In this document: piece by piece, positions 1-6,221 of the stretch | Position numbering within the stretch: position 1 is the stretch's first letter | How the letters are laid out: every line of letters begins with the position of its first letter | Assembly (NCBI GenBank): GCA_013812985.1 | Contig: JACCSN010000624.1 | Location: 1 to 7,717, forward strand | Source: Hyphomicrobiales bacterium | Lineage (GTDB): Bacteria; Pseudomonadota; Alphaproteobacteria; Rhizobiales; Afifellaceae | Length of the DNA stretch: 7,717 nucleotides | Direction of reading: 5' to 3' | Position numbers and translations under genes: made by a program | Notes under the pieces: model-generated | The model's database searches: none | Seen by the model: the letters and a program-made list of their open reading frames with translations, nothing else | What the model was told of the DNA's origin: nothing

Positions 1-269
1 GCATCGTTCTGCCGCTTGACATACGGCTTCACATAGCTCGGCGGCATCAGCCGAACCTGGTGACCGAGCTTGATCAACTCGCGTGCCCAGTGGTGAGCCG
101 TGGCGCACGCTTCGATGCCGATCCGACACGACGGCTGCTTGGCGAAGAACGCAAGGAGCTGCGCCCGCCGCACCTGCCGCCGGATCACGACTGTGCCGCT
201 CTCGTCGACGCCGTGCACCTGGAACAACGACTTCGCGATATCCAATCCGATCGTGACCACCTGACCCAT
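1..269 (-). CDS. IS110-family transposase, N-terminal fragment (runs off the window)
   Basis: IS110-type transposases are DEDD recombinases with a RuvC-like N-terminal domain and a C-terminal serine-containing domain. Reading minus from ATG at 269-267 gives 89 codons, starting MGQVVTIGLDIAKSLFQVHG. The GLDIAK segment carries the first catalytic Asp. IGIEACATAHHWAREL (about residues 52-67) carries the second acidic residue. The reading leaves the window at VKRQND, just where family members continue into the NDAADAEA-type motif, so the gene is cut by the window edge rather than visibly broken. The start is supported by GGAGGAG at 275-281 with a 5-nt spacer. There is no frameshift in the visible part. 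Whether the complete gene is functional cannot be seen. Confidence 0.9.
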   Translation of the reverse strand, partial: MGQVVTIGLDIAKSLFQVHGVDESGTVVIRRQVRRAQLLAFFAKQPSCRIGIEACATAHHWARELIKLGHQVRLMPPSYVKPYVKRQND

Positions 270-330
270 ATTCTCTCCTCCATCTCTGCTAAGAGCTTAC
301 CGCTCCCGCAAGGATGGAGAGCCGTCCACA
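1..330 (-). mobile_element. IS110-family insertion sequence, left part only
   Basis: The window opens inside an IS110-type element read on the minus strand. The 5' part of its transposase and the leader upstream of that gene are present; the rest lies beyond position 1. IS110 elements generally lack clear terminal inverted repeats and often make no target duplication, so the outer edge cannot be read directly. I place it near 330 only because the purine-rich leader with the ribosome binding site ends about there. The element is oriented away from the ABC operon, so its transposase is divergent from it. Confidence 0.5.
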
Positions 331-422
331 GCATCAACTCCTGTCGTCCGTTTCGCGCCCAAAGCGGTCGTTCGAGTGACTGCTCGCGGATAGCGGCCTC
401 GGACCCATGGCCGACATTCACG

Positions 423-439
423 TGTGCAGGGAATGCACA
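423..439. promoter_or_regulatory. 17-bp perfect palindrome, candidate operator
   Basis: TGTGCAGGGAATGCACA has 6-bp perfect arms (423-428 and 434-439) around a 5-bp centre. Its size and symmetry suit a dimeric repressor of the LacI or GntR type, and it lies about 150 bp before the first operon gene in the only long upstream gap. It is outside the likely IS110 boundary. A single 6-bp palindrome can arise by chance, and no second copy was found in front of the operon, so the operator role is inference. Confidence 0.3.
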
Positions 440-580
440 GGGTCAAATGCGCTTCAAACCGCCGTCACGGGGGATTGCCCAAGCGGAACGCCATGCGTAG
501 TCAGAGTTGATGCACCTGGCTGCTGCTGCGCAGGAGTTGCGGAGCGGGAAGGGCGATTTCCCAGCGGAGGGATGGGATTT

Positions 581-584
581 GGAG
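581..584 (+). promoter_or_regulatory. Ribosome binding site that favours the GTG start at 591
   Basis: GGAG lies 6 nt before the GTG at 591 and is the only well-placed Shine-Dalgarno sequence near the N-terminus of the M20 gene. The in-frame upstream starts (TTG at 507, ATG at 510) have no such site. They would add 27-28 residues with no resemblance to M20 enzymes. Confidence 0.5.
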
Positions 585-590
585 AACCCC

Positions 591-1823
591 GTGCGCACAG
601 TTAAGTCCATTGACGCGGTTGCAACCCTCCAGACGGCCATACGGCACGCCAGCGTAACCGGCGAGGAGGCGCCGTTCGCGGCTTATCTCGCTGGCGTTCT
701 CCCTGAGATCGGGGTGACGCCTATCGTCGCCGACTTCGTCCCGGGTCGGCCGAATGTGTGGGGTGTCAAGCGCGGCGGAGGCGGCGGGCGCAGGCTTCTG
801 CTCGTGGGACATACGGACGTTGTCCACGCCCGCGGATGGGGCGAGCGCTGGGCCGGGACGGAGCGCGCGGATCCCTTTGGTGCCGCGGTTGTCGATGGGG
901 AAGTCTGGGGACGTGGAGCCGCCGATCTTAAGGCGGGTATTTGCACGGCGATTGAGGCCTTGCGGATACTGGATGCTTCCGGAGAGACCCTCGCCGGCGA
1001 TGTCATCCTCGCCTTCGTCGGTGACGAGGAGAGCGGCGAGCCGGGAACCGGGGTAAGCGCGGGCATGAAGGCCTTTGCGGCGCTTCTCAAATCGGGTGGC
1101 ATTCCGCGCCCGGACCTGGCAATTTACCTGGAGCCGACGACGCTCGATATCTATCCCGCCCAGATCGGCTTCTTCATCGGGGAGATCGAGGTGACGGGCC
1201 GGACCGTCTACTTCGGCGTACCCGAACAGGGGGTCGACGCCTTGAAGGCAACCCATTCGGTGCTCTCCGCCCTATGGGAGCATTCGGCCGACCTGGAGGG
1301 CCGCGGCTCGCACGAGTTGGTCGGCCGCTCTTTCCTGCTCGTCACGTCGATTGAGGGGGGCGGTCTGATCGCGGTGCCCGGAGCCTGCAGGCTGAGCCTG
1401 ATACGCAAGCTGCGGCCCGGCGAGGGTCTTTCCGAAGCGCGCCGAGAGTTGGAAGCGGTGGTGCGAGGAGCGGTCAACGACCCGGCCGTCGGGATTTCGT
1501 TTGCCTATCCGGCGGGGCGCGATCACGAGGTCGGCGGCGAAGCCTTTGAGGTCGACCCGCAGCTGGAGACGATCCAACTGCTGCAGGACGTGGTTCGCCG
1601 TCACCGGCCGGATCGTGGCCGCATCGCCGGCGCGCCGTTCTGGTCGGAAGGTTCGTTCTTGACCGCGCTCGGCATTCCGGCCGTTTATTTCGCACCGGGC
1701 GACATCGGCATCTGCCACACGCTGGAGGAGCGTGTCCCCATCGAGGAGTATTTGACCGGCATCGCCGCTTTGGCCGAGTTCATCGGTCGGTTCTGCGGCG
1801 TTGCCGCGCCTGGGCAACGATAA
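591..1823 (+). CDS. M20-family metallohydrolase (ArgE/DapE/carboxypeptidase G2-like)
   Basis: M20 enzymes are cytoplasmic di-zinc hydrolases that cleave amide bonds of N-acyl amino acids or small peptides. From the GTG start the protein has 410 residues, normal for the family. In that numbering the visible metal and catalytic residues are H74 and D76 in GHTDVV, D112 in GRGAADLKAG, E146-E147 in GDEESGEPGTG, E181 in YLEPTT and H376 in GICHTLEERVP. The dimerisation (lid) domain covers about residues 187-300. Here VTGRTVYFGVPEQG has Tyr207 where most relatives have the His of an AH pair. No signal peptide is seen. The substrate cannot be read; ArgE and DapE labels would be over-precise. It is first in the operon and ends 18 nt before the first binding-protein gene, suggesting it processes the imported compound. 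The longer reading from 507/510 is less likely. Confidence 0.88.
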   Translation: MRTVKSIDAVATLQTAIRHASVTGEEAPFAAYLAGVLPEIGVTPIVADFVPGRPNVWGVKRGGGGGRRLLLVGHTDVVHARGWGERWAGTERADPFGAAVVDGEVWGRGAADLKAGICTAIEALRILDASGETLAGDVILAFVGDEESGEPGTGVSAGMKAFAALLKSGGIPRPDLAIYLEPTTLDIYPAQIGFFIGEIEVTGRTVYFGVPEQGVDALKATHSVLSALWEHSADLEGRGSHELVGRSFLLVTSIEGGGLIAVPGACRLSLIRKLRPGEGLSEARRELEAVVRGAVNDPAVGISFAYPAGRDHEVGGEAFEVDPQLETIQLLQDVVRRHRPDRGRIAGAPFWSEGSFLTALGIPAVYFAPGDIGICHTLEERVPIEEYLTGIAALAEFIGRFCGVAAPGQR

Positions 1824-1841
1824 GCGAAGGGAGAGAGTGAC

Positions 1842-2909
1842 ATGGAAATTGGCTTGAGAATGGGCCTGGCGGCAGCCGCCACGCTGGCCGGCATGCTGTG
1901 GGTCGCCCCTGGGATCGCGCAGACAAAAGGTCCGGGAGGTGAATCGCCCACGCCGACCAGCGAGATCACCCTGACTGACGAGGAAGTGGCCAAGCTGAAG
2001 GAAGGCAAGTATACGGCGGCTCTGCTTTGGCATACCTCCTCGGATTTCGTGAACGCCGTCACGGCGGGAGCGACCGACGAGTTCAATCGGCTCGGCATCG
2101 AGGTCGTGGCGACGACCGATGCCGGCTTCGACGCCGCCAAGCAGAAGAGCGACGTCGAGACGGTCATGGCCAAGAACCCGAGCGCCATCCTGGTCCTGCC
2201 GCTCGATCCGACCACGGCGGCCGAGGCGCTCCGCCCGGCGGTGGAGGCCGGCGCGAAGGTCGTGCTCCTCTCCAATGTGCCCGCCGGCTACAAGCATGGG
2301 ACCGACTACGTCGCCATCGTCACAGACGACCTCTTCCAGATGGGCAAGCAGGCCGCGGACGCACTTGCCGCCGCGCTAGGCAAAAAGGGCAAGGTCGCCT
2401 GGATTTACCATGATGCGCAGTATTACGTGACCAATCAGCGCGACAACGCCTTCAGGACGACGATCCAGAACGACTACCCCGACATGGAGATCGTCGCCGA
2501 GCAGGGCATCGCCGATCCGGCGCGGGCCGAGGAGATCGCCAACGCGCTTCTTCTGAAGAACCCCGATCTGAATGGCGTTTACGTAACCTGGGCAGAACCG
2601 GCGGAGGGCGTCCTCGCGGCGCTCCGGGCGGCCGGCAATGCCGACACCAAGATCGTGACCCTCGATCTGTCGGAGCCGGTGGCGCTCGACATGGTCCAGG
2701 GTGGCAATGTGGCTGCGATCGTCACCGATCAGGCCTACGAGCTCGGCCGGGCGATGGCGACGGTGGCCGGCTATGGGCTCCTCGGCAAGGAGGCGCCCCC
2801 CTTCCTGGTGGCTCCCGCGACGACGGTCACGAAGGCCAATGTCGAACAGGGCTACCAGGAATCGCTGCACCGCGATGCGCCGCAAAGCGTTGTCGATGCA
2901 AACAAGTAG
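1842..2909 (+). CDS. Sugar-type (CUT2/RbsB-like) ABC transporter periplasmic binding protein, copy 1
   Basis: This 355-residue protein is a type I periplasmic binding protein of the ribose/xylose/AI-2 receptor class. Such proteins catch a ligand in the periplasm and deliver it to an RbsC-type permease. Residues 1-26 form a signal peptide (hydrophobic stretch, then APGIA before QTKG). The body shows the expected two-lobe pattern: YTAALLWHTSSDF early, VLPLDPTTAAEA, YVAIVTDDLFQMG, HDAQYYVTNQRDNAF, VYVTWAEPAEGV and TLDLSEPVALDM. A purine-rich ribosome binding site (GGGAGAGAG) precedes ATG 1842. The next gene encodes a clear paralogue, about two-thirds identical by eye in the mature part. The ligand is unknown. 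Sugars are the usual CUT2 cargo, but the neighbouring amidohydrolase and PLP protein point to something containing an amino group. Confidence 0.9.
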   Translation: MEIGLRMGLAAAATLAGMLWVAPGIAQTKGPGGESPTPTSEITLTDEEVAKLKEGKYTAALLWHTSSDFVNAVTAGATDEFNRLGIEVVATTDAGFDAAKQKSDVETVMAKNPSAILVLPLDPTTAAEALRPAVEAGAKVVLLSNVPAGYKHGTDYVAIVTDDLFQMGKQAADALAAALGKKGKVAWIYHDAQYYVTNQRDNAFRTTIQNDYPDMEIVAEQGIADPARAEEIANALLLKNPDLNGVYVTWAEPAEGVLAALRAAGNADTKIVTLDLSEPVALDMVQGGNVAAIVTDQAYELGRAMATVAGYGLLGKEAPPFLVAPATTVTKANVEQGYQESLHRDAPQSVVDANK

Positions 2910-2937
2910 CGTCTGAGCGTAGCGTAGCTTTGAGGTC

Positions 2938-2962
2938 CGCCGGCGCCATCCGGGCGCCGGCG
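2938..2962 (+). repeat. Strong hairpin between the two binding-protein genes
   Basis: A perfect 10-bp GC-only stem (2938-2947 with 2953-2962; left arm CGCCGGCGCC) closes a 5-nt ATCCG loop. No T-run follows, so it is not a typical intrinsic terminator. It lies 11 nt before the ribosome binding site (GGGAGGA, 2974-2980) of the second binding protein. Hairpins after binding-protein genes are known to protect upstream mRNA and set receptor:permease ratios; that role here is inferred. Confidence 0.7.
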
Positions 2963-2985
2963 CAGCCAAACATGGGAGGACTGCA

Positions 2986-4059
2986 ATGCCGGTTCGGCTT
3001 ACGCACTCAAGTATCATCGGCGCGGCAATTTCCGCGCTTTTCGCGCTAGCCGCGCCGGCGGCGATCGCGGCGAACACCACCGGCCCGAACGGTGAGAGCG
3101 CCACGCCCGCCTCCACTGTCACGCTCACGCCGGAGGAAGAGGCCAGGATAAAGGAGGGAAAGCACACCGCTGCGCTCGCCTGGCACACCTCGTCGGATTA
3201 CACGACGGCGGTCGACCAGGGCGCCAAGGACGAGTTCGCGCGGCTCGGCATCGAGGTGGTCGCAACGACCGACGCCCAGTTCGATCCCGCCCGGCAGAAG
3301 AGCGACATCGAAACGATCCTCGCCAAGAAGCCGAGCATCATCCTGTCGCTTCCGGTGGACCCGGACACCGCGGCTGAAGTCTACCGGCCGGCGCTCGAGG
3401 CGGGCGTCGTCCTCGGCTTCGTCGACAACGCGCCGAAGGGATTCGTCCACGGCAAGGACTACGTGACGATCGTCTCCGACGATCTGGCGCAGATGGGCGA
3501 GAAGGCGGCCGACGCGCTCGCCGCGGCGATCGGAGGAAAGGGCAAGGTCGGCTATCTCTTCCACGACGCCAATTTCTACGTGACCAACCAGCGCGACCAG
3601 GCTTTCAAGGACACCATCCAGTCTAAGTATCCGGAAATCGAGATTGTCGCCGAGCAGGGCCTGGCCAATCCCACCGGCGCTGAAGACATCATCAACGCCT
3701 TCCTCATCAAGAACCCCGATCTCGACGGCGTCTATGTGACCTGGGCTGAGCCGGCGGAATTCGTGCTCGCCGCCTTGCGCAACAACGGCAACACGACGAC
3801 CAAGGTGGTGACGCTCGATCTTTCCGAGCCGTTGGCGCTCGACATGGTGAAGGGCGGCAACGTCGCGGCGATCGTGGCCGACGAGGCCTACAGCATCGGC
3901 TCCACGCTGGCGCGGGCAGCGGCCGCCGGCCTCATCAAGAAGGAGCTGCCGCCGTTCCTCGCGGTGGATGCCCTCGCCGTGACCAAGGACAATCTGAAGG
4001 AGGGCTGGCAGCAATCGCTGCACCGGGATCCGCCGGCATCGTTGTCCGCGCCGCAATGA
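2986..4059 (+). CDS. Sugar-type (CUT2/RbsB-like) ABC transporter periplasmic binding protein, copy 2
   Basis: This 357-residue protein is a paralogue of the preceding gene product, of nearly equal length and alignable almost end to end. Residues 1-28 or so are a signal peptide (hydrophobic core, then APAAIA before ANTT). Segments kept in both copies include WHTSSD, IEVVATTDA, QKSD(V/I)ET, the DP.TAAE segment, YVTNQRD, KNPDL(N/D)GVYVTWAEPAE and DLSEP(V/L)ALDMV. Conservation of these blocks, several of which should line the cleft, suggests the same or closely related ligands. Differences concentrate in the signal peptide, the 'NVPAGYKHG' versus 'NAPKGFVHG' region and the C-terminal tail. ATG 2986 has a very good ribosome binding site, GGGAGGA, 5 nt upstream. 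The stop overlaps the permease start (ATGA), which couples the two genes in translation and suggests this copy is the permease's original partner. Confidence 0.9.
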   Translation: MPVRLTHSSIIGAAISALFALAAPAAIAANTTGPNGESATPASTVTLTPEEEARIKEGKHTAALAWHTSSDYTTAVDQGAKDEFARLGIEVVATTDAQFDPARQKSDIETILAKKPSIILSLPVDPDTAAEVYRPALEAGVVLGFVDNAPKGFVHGKDYVTIVSDDLAQMGEKAADALAAAIGGKGKVGYLFHDANFYVTNQRDQAFKDTIQSKYPEIEIVAEQGLANPTGAEDIINAFLIKNPDLDGVYVTWAEPAEFVLAALRNNGNTTTKVVTLDLSEPLALDMVKGGNVAAIVADEAYSIGSTLARAAAAGLIKKELPPFLAVDALAVTKDNLKEGWQQSLHRDPPASLSAPQ

Positions 4060-5012
4060 TGCCTTCAAGGCTGTCGGCTGTCCGGGCGATCGATCCCAGC
4101 CGATATGTCGTCTATCTTGGCTTCCTCATCATCCTGGTAGGATTCTCCGTCGTCCTTAGGGACGACGGGTTCCTGACGGCCCGCAATCTCCTCAACATCG
4201 TGCAGCAGACCGCGCCGGTAACGGTCATGGCGGTGGGAATGGTCTTCGTGCTGACCGCTGGCGAGATCGACGTTTCGATCGGCTCGATCGTGGCGATCTC
4301 GGCGCTCTTGGCCGCCGTCGTGCTCAGGACCGAGCCGTGGTTCGTCGGTGCGGCCTGCGGCCTTGCCGCCGGCGCGGCGATCGGAGCCGTGAACGGCGCG
4401 CTGGTGGCGTTCCTGCGTCTTCCCTCCTTCCTGGTGACGCTGGCCACGATGGGCCTGCTTGCCGGGTTGGCGCGCTGGCTGACCAGCCTTCAGTCGGTGC
4501 CGATCACCAACGAGACGTTCAACAACCTCTTCGGCGCGGGCAGGCTGTTCGGGGCGCCGTCGCTGCTGATCTGGACGGCCGCCGTGGTGGCGGTCGGCCA
4601 TTTCTTCTATCGGGAGAGCCGGTTCGGCGCGCATGTGCATGCGATCGGCGACAGCGCCCAGAGCGCGCGCGCTGTCGGCATCCGCGTGTCGCGCGTTCGC
4701 TTCGCCGTGCTGGTGCTGTCGGGAGCGATGGCCGCCTTGGCCGGGCTCCTCTACGCCGGCAGGCTGCACGGCGCCCGCTACACGCTCGGCGAAACCGACC
4801 TTCTCACCGTGATCGCCGCAGTCATCGTCGGCGGCACCAGGCTGTCAGGCGGCATGGGCACGATCGTCGGCGCGCTGATCGGCTCGCTTCTGATGGGGAT
4901 GCTGAATAACGGCCTGATCTTGATGGGGCTGGACGTATCCGGGCAGATGATGGTGCGCGGCATGATCATCCTTGCCGCCATCGCCCTTACGCTGCGTGAG
5001 AAGGCCCGCTGA
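4056..5012 (+). CDS. RbsC-type ABC transporter permease
   Basis: This 318-residue integral inner-membrane protein belongs to the branched-chain/ribose permease superfamily (BPD_transp_2, RbsC-like) and should form a homodimeric channel. Hydrophobic segments can be placed at about residues 18-34, 53-69, 74-90, 96-119, 122-141, 166-185, 214-234, 248-260, 266-285 and 299-315. The family motif GEIDVSIGS (69-77, GGIDLSVGS-like in RbsC) is present. GDSAQSARAVGI (198-209) matches the cytoplasmic loop that contacts the ATPase. The start codon overlaps the previous stop as ATGA and no separate ribosome binding site is visible, so translation is probably coupled. A second ATG immediately follows (4059) and would lose one residue. 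Only one permease gene is present, as expected for a homodimer. Confidence 0.92.
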   Translation: MMPSRLSAVRAIDPSRYVVYLGFLIILVGFSVVLRDDGFLTARNLLNIVQQTAPVTVMAVGMVFVLTAGEIDVSIGSIVAISALLAAVVLRTEPWFVGAACGLAAGAAIGAVNGALVAFLRLPSFLVTLATMGLLAGLARWLTSLQSVPITNETFNNLFGAGRLFGAPSLLIWTAAVVAVGHFFYRESRFGAHVHAIGDSAQSARAVGIRVSRVRFAVLVLSGAMAALAGLLYAGRLHGARYTLGETDLLTVIAAVIVGGTRLSGGMGTIVGALIGSLLMGMLNNGLILMGLDVSGQMMVRGMIILAAIALTLREKAR

Positions 5013-5021
5013 GGTTCGAAG

Positions 5022-6221
5022 ATGTTCTTGGATGTGCTGCGCCGTCGCAATCCCCGCCTGATCGAGCAGTCGATCGCGCTGCATCAGGGCGGCCGGATCC
5101 CGGCGAACTCCTATGTGATCGACCTCGATGCGGTCGCGGCGAATGCCGGGCTGCTGCGCGCCGAGTCCGACCGCCACGGCCTGAGAATCTTCGGCATGAC
5201 GAAGCAGATGGGACGCAACGGCTCGTTCTGCGCCGCGCTCCGACGTGGCGGTATCGACAAGGCCGTGGCTGTAGACATGGCGTGTGCGCGCGCCTGCCGG
5301 CGGGCCGGCCTTCAGATCGGCCATATCGGCCACCTGGTGCAAATCCCGCGCGCCGAAGCGGACGCCGCGGCCTCGCTCACGCCGGACTATTGGACGGTGT
5401 TCAACTTCGAGAAGGCGACGGAAGCCGCTCGCGCCTCGGGGCTACGGGGCCGACGGCAAGACCTGCTGGCCCGCATCCAATCCGAGGGCGACCGCTTCTA
5501 TCGCGGGCACGAGGGCGGCTTCGACGCCGCCGAGATACTCCGCGTCGCCGATCGCCTTGACGATCTGGAGGGAGCTTGTTTTGCCGGGGTTACCACGTTT
5601 CCGGCGCTCCTCTTCGATGCCGAGGCGCGCGCGATCAAGCCGACGCCTAACCTGACGACGCTGCAAAGGGCCGCCAATATCCTCGCCCGTGCGGGCCGGC
5701 AGGGGATCGAGATCAACGCGCCGGGCACCACCTCGTCTGTCGCCATGAGGGCGCTCGCCGAAGCGGGGGCGACGCAGGTGGAGCCGGGTCATGGCCTGAC
5801 CGGAACGACGCCGCTGCATGCCTTGGAGGATCTCCCCGAGCTCCCGGCGGTCGTCTACCTTACCGAGGTTTCCCACCTCCACCACGGCGAAGCCTACTGC
5901 TTCGGCGGCGGGCTTTACCTCGATCCGGTCTTCCCGGAGTATCAGGTCAAGGCTGTGGTGGCGCGTGAGCCGACCTCAGCCGAACGGGCGCTCCGCACCG
6001 TCGAGATCCCGCCAGCCGCCGCCATAGACTATTACGGCATGATCGACACGGCGGCCGGGGGCGATCCGATCGAGGTCGGAGACGCGGTTGTGTTCGGCTT
6101 CCGGCCGCAGGCTTTCGTCACCCGCGCCTATACGGTCGGAGTTTCGGGTCTGGCCGGCGATGATCCTGTCGTTGGGCCGATCCATGACGCCTTTGGCCGG
6201 CCAGTCGAGTGGCCGCTTTGA
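5022..6221 (+). CDS. yhfX: YhfX-type PLP-dependent protein (alanine racemase-like, fold type III)
   Basis: The 399-residue product resembles Escherichia coli YhfX along its length, as judged from memory of the family. Shared features are the start MFLDVLRRRNP, VIDLD (32-36), MTKQMGRN (59-66), GHLVQIP (103-109), EPGHGLTGTTP (254-264) and CFGGGLY (293-299). It joins an alanine-racemase-like N-terminal barrel to a C-terminal beta domain. K61 in MTKQ is the expected PLP-binding lysine. The reaction is not established; racemisation or epimerisation of an amino acid or amino-acid derivative is the natural guess. It has no signal peptide. GAGG at 5011-5014, 7 nt before ATG 5022, is its ribosome binding site, and the permease stop is only 9 nt upstream. 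Its place between permease and ATPase genes ties it to transport. None of the other E. coli yhf operon genes is seen here. Confidence 0.87.
   Translation: MFLDVLRRRNPRLIEQSIALHQGGRIPANSYVIDLDAVAANAGLLRAESDRHGLRIFGMTKQMGRNGSFCAALRRGGIDKAVAVDMACARACRRAGLQIGHIGHLVQIPRAEADAAASLTPDYWTVFNFEKATEAARASGLRGRRQDLLARIQSEGDRFYRGHEGGFDAAEILRVADRLDDLEGACFAGVTTFPALLFDAEARAIKPTPNLTTLQRAANILARAGRQGIEINAPGTTSSVAMRALAEAGATQVEPGHGLTGTTPLHALEDLPELPAVVYLTEVSHLHHGEAYCFGGGLYLDPVFPEYQVKAVVAREPTSAERALRTVEIPPAAAIDYYGMIDTAAGGDPIEVGDAVVFGFRPQAFVTRAYTVGVSGLAGDDPVVGPIHDAFGRPVEWPL

Larger units (their letters stand above)
270..590. other. Non-coding region between IS110 and the ABC operon
   Basis: These 321 bases separate two divergent genes. 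The first 60 or so are the leader of the IS110 transposase, with its ribosome binding site at 275-281. The remainder should hold the promoter and operator of the operon, since the first gene begins at 591. Visible structure is an imperfect inverted repeat around 345-370 and a perfect palindrome at 423-439. Open frames crossing this stretch have no family resemblance and no ribosome binding site. I could not identify a convincing sigma-70 or sigma-54 promoter. Confidence 0.6.

Noticed and set aside
60..500. A 146-codon plus-strand frame across the IS110 gene and its leader
   Set aside because: It is the antisense of the transposase for half its length, then runs into non-coding DNA. It has no ribosome binding site and no family resemblance.
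513..535. TGGCTGCTGCTGCGC as a possible sigma-54 (-24/-12) promoter
   Set aside because: TGGC fits the -24 half but the -12 half lacks TTGC. It is a GC-rich repeat of CTG and does not meet the consensus.
501..1256. Long minus-strand frames opposite the M20 gene, and similar ones opposite the binding-protein genes (for example 3046-4068)
   Set aside because: Typical antisense shadows of GC-rich genes. The plus-strand proteins carry clear family motifs and signal peptides; the minus readings are arginine-rich without motifs.
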